45,713 nucleotides of DNA, taken from contig CAZWLD010000014.1 in assembly GCA_964634685.1 (NCBI GenBank), positions 1-45,713 on the forward strand, written 5' to 3'. Below are positions 33,547 to 42,200 of the stretch, one piece after another. The position numbers and the translations under genes are program-made. The notes below the pieces were generated by a model that made no database searches, was not told where the DNA came from, and worked only from the letters and a program-made list of their open reading frames with translations. The DNA comes from CAZWLD01 sp964634685. Lineage in GTDB: Bacteria > Bacillota_I > Bacilli_A > Acholeplasmatales > JAEDCM01. How positions within the stretch are numbered: position 1 is the stretch's first letter; every line of letters begins with the position of its first letter.

Positions 33547-33590
33547 ATCTCTATGTTTAGTAGAGATTTTCTACGTTCAGTAGAGATTTT
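33547..33590. repeat. Tandem 20-bp direct repeats upstream of the XRE-Dx gene
   Basis: Two adjacent 20-bp units at 33551-33570 and 33571-33590 differ at 2 positions (CTAtGTTtAGTAGAGATTTT and CTAcGTTcAGTAGAGATTTT, variable bases in lower case). The first also lies in an inverted repeat ATCTCTA/TAGAGAT (33547-33553 and 33561-33567). The 20-bp spacing places both on one face of the helix. They are likely operators for the downstream regulator. Confidence 0.6.
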
Positions 33591-33602
33591 ATAAAATAAA
33601 TA

Positions 33603-33630
33603 TAGGAACGGATGCTTTCCATTCCTATTT
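33603..33630. terminator. Terminator-like hairpin at the Nudix gene end
   Basis: ATAGGAACGGA and TCCATTCCTAT pair over 11 bp (one wobble) around TGCTT. The T run is stronger on the plus strand; on the minus strand the following bases are only T-rich. It overlaps the Nudix stop codon. Confidence 0.55.
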
Positions 33631-34113
33631 TTTTCTTCCTAATATTTCACATAAAGCTGTGTATTCACGCAAATACATTCCTCTTCGCATTTCATCAGTT
33701 GATGCATAACTTTGATGATGAGAAAAAATTTCCATAATCGCTTCAATTGCTAACCATCTTGGTTCCATTCCGACTTCAATTTCTTGTTTCGTCAAATTCC
33801 TTGAAGCTTCACCGATGACTTCACCAATAAAATACTTACTTACGAATTTAAAGTCTTCATAATATTCATCAATTTCAAGCTTGCAGTCAGAAACACGAAT
33901 CAGCTTTCCGGTTTCTTCCTTTATTTCTCTAAGACAGCATTCCTCATCTGATTCATTATCTTCGATGCCCCCTCCCGGCAACATCCATTGATCATTTTTG
34001 GTTTCATAAGAAAGCAAAATTTTACCATCATTGATAATGATTGCTCGGCAAGCCGCTCTTGTTTTATCCCATTTTCCATAATAATTTTCGCCAACTATAT
34101 CGATTTTTTTCAT
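33625..34113 (-). CDS. Nudix hydrolase
   Basis: A 162-residue Nudix protein with the full box 'G-x5-E-x7-R-E-I-K-E-E-T-G-K' in the stretch 'GGGIEDNESDEECCLREIK' and beyond (residues about 48-70), all catalytic Glu residues present. It should hydrolyse a nucleoside diphosphate linked to some group X. No extra domain tells the substrate. GAGGTG precedes the ATG. It is 37 bases from the MazG-like gene upstream on the same strand; both are house-cleaning type enzymes and may form one unit. Confidence 0.9.
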   Translation of the reverse strand: MKKIDIVGENYYGKWDKTRAACRAIIINDGKILLSYETKNDQWMLPGGGIEDNESDEECCLREIKEETGKLIRVSDCKLEIDEYYEDFKFVSKYFIGEVIGEASRNLTKQEIEVGMEPRWLAIEAIMEIFSHHQSYASTDEMRRGMYLREYTALCEILGRKK

Positions 34114-34149
34114 TTTAACACCTCATATCTTTATAAGTAAAAAATTCTA

Positions 34150-34461
34150 TTAATCCATTACCTTTTCAAGAAGTATTTTTTTCTTGAAAGCTCCTCTTTT
34201 TTCAACCTTTGCATTCCTGATTTTTTCAAAAGCATCATAAGAAACACCTTTTAATTCAAGAATGGCTCTGATAATCTCTTCTAAATCGGCGAGCTCTTCG
34301 ATATCTCCACTTTCGAGATATTCCTTAAGCTCCTCAGATAGCTTTGAATTAAGGCTCGATAAATATTCATCATTATCCATTATTCTTACGACACTTCTTT
34401 TTCCGTCACTAGCAATTATTTCGGGAATTTTATCTCTAACTAATTTATTATATATTTTCAT
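34150..34461 (-). CDS. MazG-like (phosphoribosyl-ATP pyrophosphohydrolase-like) protein
   Basis: From the chosen ATG the product has 103 residues. It begins 'K-I-Y-N-K-L-V-R-D-K-I-P-E-I-I', the hallmark of a small HisE/MazG-like family, followed by the helical metal motif 'E-E-L-K-E-Y' and 'E-E-L-A-D-L-E-E' typical of all-alpha NTP pyrophosphatases, and ends 'K-R-G-A-F-K-K-K-I'. It likely hydrolyses non-canonical NTPs. The frame is open to 34542, but family proteins start at 'MKIYNKL' and GGAG lies upstream of that ATG. The neighbouring Nudix gene fits nucleotide sanitation. Confidence 0.85.
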   Translation of the reverse strand: MKIYNKLVRDKIPEIIASDGKRSVVRIMDNDEYLSSLNSKLSEELKEYLESGDIEELADLEEIIRAILELKGVSYDAFEKIRNAKVEKRGAFKKKILLEKVMD

Positions 34462-34620
34462 ATAAAAACACGCTCCATCCCTTTTGAAATAAACAATTTC
34501 TTTATTAAAAAGAAAAGATTGTTTTTTATCTTTTATAAACACATTGTCATTTTAACATTTTATGGATAAAAAATAAAGAGGATACAGAATCCTCTATTAC
34601 TTCGATTATATAAAATATTA

Positions 34621-35475
34621 TTAATTGTTTTCCAAAAGCTTTATAAATTCTTCACGCGAAACATTTGTGTATAGAGGGCATTTATCAGGGTTAAAGCTTT
34701 CTTTTATGACTTCTCTTTCCACGTAACGGTCAAAGGAACCGGCCGAACGATGAAAATTAAAGGCTTCGATTTCTCTTTCGTCTTCTTGATCATGGATGAT
34801 AACTCTTTCGGGATTATCTATCCAGTCATCTTTCTTTTCGCCTTCGCAATATATAGAAAGATTTTTACATCCCTTAAAGGCATCTATTTCAATCGTTTCA
34901 ACACTTTTTGGAATATAAATCATTCTCATACCTTCACATCCTTCAAAGGCACTTTTATCGATACATTTTAAAGAATTAGGAATTTCAATAACCTTTAAGC
35001 AACAACAACCAGAAAAGGCTCTTTTTCCAATTGTTTCTACCGAATCGGGAATTTCTATGCTCTTTAAGCTTTCACACCTAGCAAAAACAGATTTTTCAAT
35101 TGCTTTAATACCCTTTGGTAATACTACCTCCTCAAGCCCAGAGAAAAGGAAAGCACTTTCGCCAATCGATGTCAGTGCTTGTGGTAGGGGTTGATGAAGC
35201 TTTTTACAATAAGAAAAGGCACTTTCGCCAATCGATGATAAACCTTGGGGTAAAGCAATACTAGCCTTATTGCAATTATCAAATGATATCTTTCCAATTG
35301 TTTTTAATCCCTTAGGTAAAATAATTTCTTCAACAAAGATCTTACCTTCAAATGCATAGTCATCAATATGGACGACATCATCGGGTACGACAGCAGTTTT
35401 CTCATAAAAGCCATTAAATTTTGTTAAAACCTTTTCGCCTTTATTATTTTCTTTAATGTCAAAAAGATCGTCCAT
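34621..35475 (-). CDS. Cytoplasmic BspA-like LRR_5 protein
   Basis: A 284-residue protein with about eight LRR_5 repeats of 23 residues (residues about 25-215; 'S-I-G-E-S-A-F-S-Y-C-K-K-L' type), but no signal peptide, lipobox or membrane segment, unlike the other two LRR proteins here. A short C-terminal tail (about 225-284) rich in Glu, Asp and Phe ends 'SREEFIKLLENN' and may be a separate interaction region. AGGAGGTC precedes the ATG. It stands alone. A cytoplasmic binding scaffold is the simplest reading; secretion by another route cannot be excluded. Confidence 0.85.
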   Translation of the reverse strand: MDDLFDIKENNKGEKVLTKFNGFYEKTAVVPDDVVHIDDYAFEGKIFVEEIILPKGLKTIGKISFDNCNKASIALPQGLSSIGESAFSYCKKLHQPLPQALTSIGESAFLFSGLEEVVLPKGIKAIEKSVFARCESLKSIEIPDSVETIGKRAFSGCCCLKVIEIPNSLKCIDKSAFEGCEGMRMIYIPKSVETIEIDAFKGCKNLSIYCEGEKKDDWIDNPERVIIHDQEDEREIEAFNFHRSAGSFDRYVEREVIKESFNPDKCPLYTNVSREEFIKLLENN

Positions 35476-35699
35476 AATATGACCTCCTCATAAGAATAAT
35501 AAAAATATTTTTGGTTATTTGTTTCTTTTTTGAAAAGATAACATCATAAATCTCTAAAGATATTTTAGCATTTTTTGATAAAACAATCTCCTGACTTTAG
35601 TAATGAGTTATTAAAAAAATGTAATTGTCAATGTTTTGTCACTGATTAAAAATATGAAGATTAAGTCTAGTTCCTTGTGAAAGCCTTGATATGAGACAT

Positions 35700-36776
35700 T
35701 TATGTTGTAGTGATCAACTCTTTAATATGCTTATTTTCCTCTTCACACGCTTTCATTAATTGATGATACAAATATACGCCTACATTTTGACGTATATATT
35801 TATATTTTTTTCCAACAAATGTATTTATCGGTTTTGCTTCTTCAATGGATAACTTACCATATAAAATGTTAACACATAAAATATATACTTTTGTTGCCAT
35901 AATCAATAATTCTTGAAACTTAAAATCATAAATAATAAAATTTTTAAATCCTTCATATCCTTTTTTTAATATCAAATAGTCTTCTAATGTCCCACCAATT
36001 TTGCCTTCAGTTATAATCAATTTACAAGCATCAATAGAATCCCTTAAACAATCGTCATGTGTAATATTAAGACCTCTATTCTTAATCTGCACATTTGCAA
36101 CGTTATGATATGTTGCTTTTACGATCTCTATTTTTTCCATCTTATCATACAATTTAGATATATCATAGAGCTGCTTGATTATTTCAACATGTTTTGAAAT
36201 AAATTGATTAGGTCTTCTATATAGTATCCCTATTGTTTTGGGTGCAAAAGCCGTTAATTTATCACCTAACATTTCATCAATCGATGGTATTTTAACTTTC
36301 AATAATGGATTAGTTGTTTTAACAAAATGACTTTCAATATTAATAATTTGAAGGTTACAATATTTAAAATCATCAAATACTATGTCCAATAATATATATG
36401 GCATATCATTTTCCGTGCTTTGATATATCGAATTAAAATAAAATTTGAAATGCCTTTTTATTAAATCAGCTGGTTTTCTCTTATCTTCTTCAATTTTTAT
36501 AAATGCTTCATCAGCATATCCCATTATGATATTAGCTATATTTGATTCTTGACCTTTTTCCATTAAAATATCAATATCAACAGAAAAACGATTAAATTCA
36601 TTTAGCAGTAACATTAATGATGTACCACCCTTAAAGATAAAATCGATTTTCTCTCTAGCCAGTCTCTCAAGTAGATAAAAAGCATATACCACTTTTTCAT
36701 ACGTTCTTTTCCTATGAATATTGGTCCCTGCTCTCTCTTCGATAAATTCATTCGAAAAGCATTCTTTTTTAATCAT
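35700..36776 (-). CDS. AbiEii/AbiGii-type nucleotidyltransferase toxin
   Basis: The 358-residue protein has the AbiEii fold marks: 'F-K-G-G-T-S-L' (Gly50, Gly51, Ser53) followed by the metal-binding pair Asp67-x-Asp69 in 'S-V-D-I-D-I-L', and the conserved 'L-G-D-K-L-T-A' lysine further on. Such nucleotidyltransferases are the toxin half of type IV AbiE systems; some relatives (MenT) add nucleotides to tRNA acceptor ends. Its ATG overlaps the upstream gene's TGA (ATGA), the usual antitoxin-toxin order. AT content and Lys/Ile/Asn use are higher than in the housekeeping genes, fitting horizontal acquisition. No plausible terminator was seen downstream. Confidence 0.9.
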   Translation of the reverse strand: MIKKECFSNEFIEERAGTNIHRKRTYEKVVYAFYLLERLAREKIDFIFKGGTSLMLLLNEFNRFSVDIDILMEKGQESNIANIIMGYADEAFIKIEEDKRKPADLIKRHFKFYFNSIYQSTENDMPYILLDIVFDDFKYCNLQIINIESHFVKTTNPLLKVKIPSIDEMLGDKLTAFAPKTIGILYRRPNQFISKHVEIIKQLYDISKLYDKMEKIEIVKATYHNVANVQIKNRGLNITHDDCLRDSIDACKLIITEGKIGGTLEDYLILKKGYEGFKNFIIYDFKFQELLIMATKVYILCVNILYGKLSIEEAKPINTFVGKKYKYIRQNVGVYLYHQLMKACEEENKHIKELITTT

Positions 36777-37558
36777 CTAAATTCACCACTCTCCACATCA
36801 AATCCAATTCCATTAAAATATTTTAGTAATTTCTCTTTAGAATGTCTGTTTTTAGCATACCTCAATACTGTTCCAATATTTATTTGATAATTCTTCAACA
36901 ATTGATAAATTACATTATTTATTTCATCCGAAAATAACAGTTGATAAATCTTATCAACAAGGAAATCAACTATTATTTTTTCAATTTTTGGAACAGTGAC
37001 TAACGTTGGCTTTTCATACATATTTAAATGACCTTTGACAAAAAAAGATCTTCTAATAATAGGGCAATCTTCATTTAATGTTCTTATAATAAATAATTGA
37101 TCCATCTTACTATACTTTGTCATTATAGAATAATCTTCCTCATAAATTGCAAATTTGCCTTCATTTAATAAAAAATCTAAAATGTATTCTTTCGCGTATG
37201 AATAAGTTTCAATGATTGTCATATTGTTAAGCATTTGTAACGATGTCAAATAAGATATTTCGTCAGTATTCCAAATAGAAATTAATATACTAGGAGATAA
37301 TTTTTCCAACTTATGAATCAATTCACTGTCAATATCAAGTTTAAAATCAAATTTTTTCCTATAACCAGTTGGTTTATATTTTCCAATTCCATATTTGTAT
37401 AATATATTGTTTCTGTATAACTCCATCATATAATAATTAAAATATTTTTCATTTTTTTCTGGAAATAATTCTAAAATAATCTTTTTAATTTCATCCTCAT
37501 TGATTATTTCTCTATCAAAAACATAGTCACCTATTATTTGTAATTCATGGTTTTTCAC
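36773..37558 (-). CDS. AbiEi-like antitoxin/regulator
   Basis: About 261 residues; the upstream partner of the AbiEii gene, overlapping it by ATGA. The N-terminal 70 residues ('NEDEIKKIILELFPEKN', then 'YYMMELYRNNILYKYG') look like a winged helix, the rest like the antitoxin core of AbiEi-type proteins. There is no standard start with a perfect ribosome site: the frame opens at a TTG (37576) inside the palindrome, while the GTG at 37558 has GGTGG 5 bases upstream and is preferred. Known AbiEi proteins repress their own operon by binding inverted repeats in the promoter. Two long palindromes lie just upstream here. Confidence 0.8.
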   Translation of the reverse strand: MKNHELQIIGDYVFDREIINEDEIKKIILELFPEKNEKYFNYYMMELYRNNILYKYGIGKYKPTGYRKKFDFKLDIDSELIHKLEKLSPSILISIWNTDEISYLTSLQMLNNMTIIETYSYAKEYILDFLLNEGKFAIYEEDYSIMTKYSKMDQLFIIRTLNEDCPIIRRSFFVKGHLNMYEKPTLVTVPKIEKIIVDFLVDKIYQLLFSDEINNVIYQLLKNYQINIGTVLRYAKNRHSKEKLLKYFNGIGFDVESGEFR

Positions 37559-37574
37559 AGTAGCCACCACTTTC

Positions 37575-37613
37575 AAATTATTGGGGCTTTTTTAATTTAG
37601 GCCCCGATAATTT
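37575..37613. repeat. GC-stem palindrome, copy 1
   Basis: AAATTATTGGGGC (37575-37587) and GCCCCGATAATTT (37601-37613) are 13-base arms with one mismatch, around a 13-base loop ending AATTTAG. With its flank it matches copy 2 over about 43 bases with 2 differences. It lies immediately upstream of the antitoxin gene. No T run follows on the minus strand, so it is not a standard terminator. Confidence 0.85.
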
Positions 37614-37652
37614 AATTTTACCAAACAAATATAAATAAATCAATATAAAAAT

Positions 37653-37691
37653 AAATTATCGGGGCGTTTTTAATTTAGGCCCCGATAATTT
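37653..37691. repeat. GC-stem palindrome, copy 2
   Basis: AAATTATCGGGGC (37653-37665) and GCCCCGATAATTT (37679-37691) are perfect 13-base arms around a 13-base loop ending AATTTAG, in the same orientation as copy 1 and 78 bp away from it. Confidence 0.88.
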
Positions 37692-37892
37692 AATTATTTG
37701 TATATAAAATCAATAAACCAAATATATTAAATGCAGTCTTGTCTTAACAAAAGACACATTTATAAGATTGCTTAAGATATATCATAGCAACATCATCCAT
37801 TCAGAAGTTATAAATACCTTGGTGAATTAATTGGATATTTTAATGGATTATCAATAAAGGATAAGGTATTTATTAGATTTTGTGACTTCTCC
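37692..37892. other. Intergenic region between copy 2 and the DUF4116 gene
   Basis: It is AT-rich with no intact gene. A 36-codon open stretch on the plus strand (37788-37898) reads like protein ('YKYLGELIGYFNGLSIKDK' and on) but has no start codon or ribosome site and may be a gene fragment. Confidence 0.4.
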
Positions 37893-38885
37893 TTATAATA
37901 TGCCTTTTAACCTACGATAAGCTTTATTAGTTTCTAGGCAATTTCTTAATCTTTCTTTGATCATTTGATCAGTGTTTTCGTCATCTATATATTCCTCAAG
38001 TCCAATTAGAAATTCTTGATTTTCCATCATTTTAACACTTAAAAAATCATAGAGATGAGGTGCACCCTTTACTGCTTCTAAAGCTAATCTTGGATCGTTC
38101 TCCATTTCACCTTTGGCATAGCGATAGACAAAAGGATCTTTTTTTATCAATTGCATTACTAATTCTCGATCTTCTCGCATCCTTCTTGGGGCGTATGCAA
38201 GGCAAGAAGGATTAATTTCTAATACTCATAAAACAAATTCTTCATCATTTCTTAATCGATTTGAGGCAAATTCATAGCTGCGATAGGAATATTCAATGGC
38301 TTTTAAAACAATTTTCTCATCGTCCCTGAGCTTTTGCCCAAAATAGCGCAATGTCATAGCATTGATTGCCAAAAGCTCATATGCAAAATCAATACATTCT
38401 GGATGAAAATTAAATATTAATTCTAGGTAAACATATTTGCACGATTGATAGTTATTTGATACAGCGGCCTTGATGAAATTTTTTTCTACTTCAGTAAAAG
38501 GAGTTGCATAATTAAATTTAACTTGCCGTAAAAAATTACCATCAATGCATAATAATTCTGTCATAAATTTTTCATCCGACAGCAAATATTCAGGTAATTT
38601 AATACACCAAGGCAAGATATCGGTATTTTTTGCGGCCATCAACAAAAGATCTTTATCATAGCGAATGTTTTCATCGGCTATCTCAAGAATGTTTCCATTA
38701 ATTTTTATTGCCTCCGCCATAAAATCTTTGTCTTTTAGAATCTCGTTATTTTCAAAAAAGGAAGGACTGTATCGATCATAGACCTTTTTGCGGCAATATT
38801 CCCCGCGGTGATTTCGATATATATAGTCGTTTATTCCAAAGCTATTATACATACGGAGCTTTTCTAATGCTTCTTCCTTTGTCAT
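37893..38885 (-). pseudogene. DUF4116 repeat protein interrupted by an in-frame TGA
   Basis: A first ORF runs from the ATG at 38885 (AGGAGG upstream; a longer frame opens at 38909) to TGA at 38226. The same frame then continues, without shift, through 15 codons ('VLEINPSCLAYAPRR') into the ORF at 38180-37893. The join reads 'DEEFVL-stop-VLEINPSCLAYA', which is exactly the DUF4116 repeat pattern (acidic turn, FVL, x, hydrophobic-LEINP, LxYA), so a single sense codon was lost. The whole gene would encode about 330 residues made of helical DUF4116 repeats, of unknown function. The second ATG has no useful ribosome site. A nonsense mutation, sequencing error or stop read-through are the options. 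No signal peptide is seen. Confidence 0.8.
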
Positions 38886-38926
38886 TTGAATCCTCCTCTC
38901 CATTATCATTCAAGCTATTAAAAATT

Positions 38927-38965
38927 TAATTTTCGGGGCTTTTTCTATTTAGGCCCCGATAATTT
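38927..38965. repeat. GC-stem palindrome, copy 3
   Basis: TAATTTTCGGGGC (38927-38939) and GCCCCGATAATTT (38953-38965) surround a 13-base loop ending CTATTTAG. The left arm has drifted at 2-3 positions and the right arm is identical to copies 1 and 2. Same orientation; it lies 41 bases upstream of the DUF4116 start codon. Confidence 0.82.
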
Positions 38966-39029
38966 GAAAAAATCATTTAATAATTATTATGGTATATCAT
39001 TAACCTTATAGATTACTTTCTTACAATAA

Positions 39030-39035
39030 ATTATA
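39030..39035 (-). promoter_or_regulatory. Possible -10 element for the DUF4116 gene
   Basis: TATAAT in the context TGATATAATTTA on the minus strand. The -35 is weak. If used, the leader of about 140 bases would contain palindrome copy 3. The rest of 38966-39157 shows no gene. Confidence 0.35.
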
Positions 39036-39157
39036 TCATTGTTTTTCTCCATTTTAAATAAAGCAACAAAAAATACTAGCACAATGATTGCCAAATATGT
39101 GTTTTAATTCTTATTTTTGGACATAAATGATTTTTTTATAAGGAAATGAATTGATGT

Positions 39158-39190
39158 AAAAAAGTCTCTATCGTTTGATTGATAGAGACT
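39158..39190 (-). terminator. Terminator of the 2114-residue LRR protein gene
   Basis: AGTCTCTATC (39163-39172) and GATAGAGACT (39181-39190) form a perfect 10-bp stem with an 8-base loop, followed by six T on the minus strand. Confidence 0.9.
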
Positions 39191-39215
39191 AATCTATTTA
39201 ATTAAGCCAAAATGA

Positions 39216-42200
39216 TTAATTTTCTTTGACCCAAATCATAATTTTGCCGTCGACATAATGCCAATAATTATCAACATATGCTGTACCTTCACCATTTAAT
39301 GGTGGTTCAACTTCTGAATAATAATATCTTGTTGCGTTGATTAAAAAGTCGTTATAATTTCCAATTGAAATTAAATCCCATGCTTCAGCTGTACCATTAT
39401 AATAAACATTTTTTAAGCTATCACAATTAACAAATGCATTTTTATTTATCGTATTAACACCACTACCAAGAATCAAGTTTGTCAAGCATACACAATTATT
39501 GAAGGCATTTCCATCGATTTTGGTTACACTATCAGGTATCGTTATATTCATAATACTGCTACAATCGAGGAAGGCTCCATAGCCAATGGTTTCTAAGCTA
39601 TTACTTAACGTTACATTTACCAAGCTGTTACAATTTCTAAATGCAGATTCCCCTATTTGGGTTACACTGTTAGGTATCGTTATGCTTACCAAGCTTGTGC
39701 AGTAAAAGAAAGCCCCAAAATCGATTGAATTTGCTCCTTCACCAATAGTTACCTTTTCTAAAGAATAGCAATTCATAAACATGTATTGTGTAACTTGGGA
39801 GTTAATGACTGCTTTTTTAAGGGATTTAGTCTCCGCGAAAATACTGGTTCCTACCGAAGTTACATTAGATGGTATTTCGACACTTATTAGATTGTTACAA
39901 TATGAAAATACAGAATAACCAATTGTCGTTACGCTACTTGGAATCGTAAATTCCATAAAGCTACAGCCTCTGAAGGCATAATTACCAATTGAGGTTATTC
40001 CCTCTAATAATTCTAATTCTGTAAGAGCACTACAGTCTCTGAAGGCAGAATTGCCAATTATACTACAAGCAATGCTTGCGCTCTTTAATGAGCTACAGCC
40101 GGCAAACACATATTCACCTATTGAGGTAACAGTTTCTGGGATTACTATATTAGTAAAAGCACTACAGCCTTGGAAGGCATAATCACCAATTGAGGTTACA
40201 GAATCAGGGAATGTTACACTTGTAAGGGCACTGCAATTATCAAATGCATAGCTTCCGATTGCCTGTAGTTGAGTTCCTAGGGTGATGCTGTTAAGCTTTG
40301 TACAGTTTTGGAAAGCATAATCACCAATCGAGGTTACAGAATCAGTTAATGTTACATTTACAAGGGCACTACAATTATCAAATGCATAGCTTCCAATAGT
40401 TAAAAGCTGATTTCCTAGGGTGATGCTATTAAGCTTTGTACAGTTTTGGAAGGCATAATCACCAATTTTCGTTACGCAATCGGGAATTGTTACACTTACA
40501 AGGGAAGAGTAATAATAGAATGCATATTGATAAATTTCATATGTTTTGCCGCTAAGTGTCGGCAAGGTAAGTGCGGTTTCATTACCTAAATAGCTCATAA
40601 GATAAATATTATCCTCTTCTGTATAGAATAAATAATCATCTACTTTTGAAAGCTTACTTACTGAATCTAAAGATGTATAAACATCCTTAGCATAATAAGC
40701 AATTTCACCATTATCTTTTGCACCTGCGGTTATTGATAGTGTTGATAAGTTATATATTTCAACTAAATTATAACATTTTGAGAAAGAAAAACTGCTGATA
40801 TAATTAACACTACTAGGGATGGTGATACTTGTAAGAGTATTACAATTATTGAAGGCTCCTACACCGATACGCTCCAGATTATTGCCTAGGTTTACGCTTC
40901 TTAGGCTAACACAACCACTAAATGCATTGGTTTCAATAGTTTTTACGCTATCAGGAATCGTTATGCTTAAAAGGGATGTACAGCCTTCGAAGGTTCCATC
41001 AACAATAATATTTATGCCCGATGGTAAGGAAACGTTCTTAAGTGATGTACAATTTGCAAAAGCATATCCATTAATTTTAGTTACACAATCGGGAATTATT
41101 ACACTTTCAATCTCGGTACATTCATAGAACGCATATTCTTTAATAATATAGGTCTTTCCTTCAAGAGTAGGAAGAGTAAGCGCAGTGTCGGTGCCAGTAT
41201 AGCCTACAAGGGTAATATTGTCTCCTTCCGTATAGAAAACATAATCATTTTCAATTGAAAGTTTGCTTTTCTCATCCGGAGATGTATAAACAGCAACCGC
41301 ATAATAAGCAACATAGCCATTATCGTAATTACCCTTAATTATATTAAGCGTAGAGTAGTTATATACTTCTGCCAATTTATGACAATCATCAAATGCAAAT
41401 GGAGCGATTGAATTTACATTAGCTGGAATTGTAATTGATGTAAGTGAATAACAATAGGAAAATGCATAATTATCAATCATTAATAAGCTTTCAGGTAATG
41501 TTACATTTTTAAGTGAATAACATTGGTTGAACATATTTTCTTCAATAATTGTTACGCCTTCAGAAATAATTGCATCGGTAATCGATGGGCAATTATCGAA
41601 AATACATCTTCCCATTTTTGTTACAGTACCAGCTACCTTTACGCTCTTAAGTAAAGCACAGTATTGGAATGCATAGTCACTGATTGTTTCGACACCAACA
41701 GGTATCTCTACGCTTAATAATCCGTTACAGTCAGAGAATGCTCTTTCACCAATTGATTTTACGCTATTTGGAATTGTAATACCTGCAAGTGAACTACAGC
41801 CTCGGAACATATTTCTGCTGATTGCGCTTAGGTTATTTGGCAATTTAACATTAGTAAGTGATGTACAATTTTCAAACGCATAATTACCAATTGTTGTTAC
41901 ACCATCAAGAATCGTTACACTCTCAAGGGCGGTACAATTAATAAATGCATAATCACCGATTGAAGTAATTCCATTATGGACAGTAATACTTGTAAGTGAA
42001 CTACAGTCTTTGAAGGTGTTTTTACTGATTCCAGTTAATCGATCAGGGAAAGTAATGCTTAATAACGAACTGCAGCCTTCGAAGGCAGATTCACCAATAT
42101 AGTTTATATCATCATGTAATGATACACTTTCAAGGTTTTTACAGCAATAGAAAGTCCCATTCTCGATACTAGTTAAGCTATTAGGTAGAGTTATGCTTGT

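Noticed and set aside
38226..38228. TGA in the DUF4116 gene as Trp (code 4) or selenocysteine
   Set aside because: TGA ends other complete genes here, conserved Trp positions use TGG, and no selenocysteine insertion element or redox context is seen.
37575..38965. The three palindromes as a CRISPR array or transcription terminators
   Set aside because: There are only three copies, spaced 78 bp and about 1.27 kb apart with no regular spacers, and no T run follows the stems on the coding strand.
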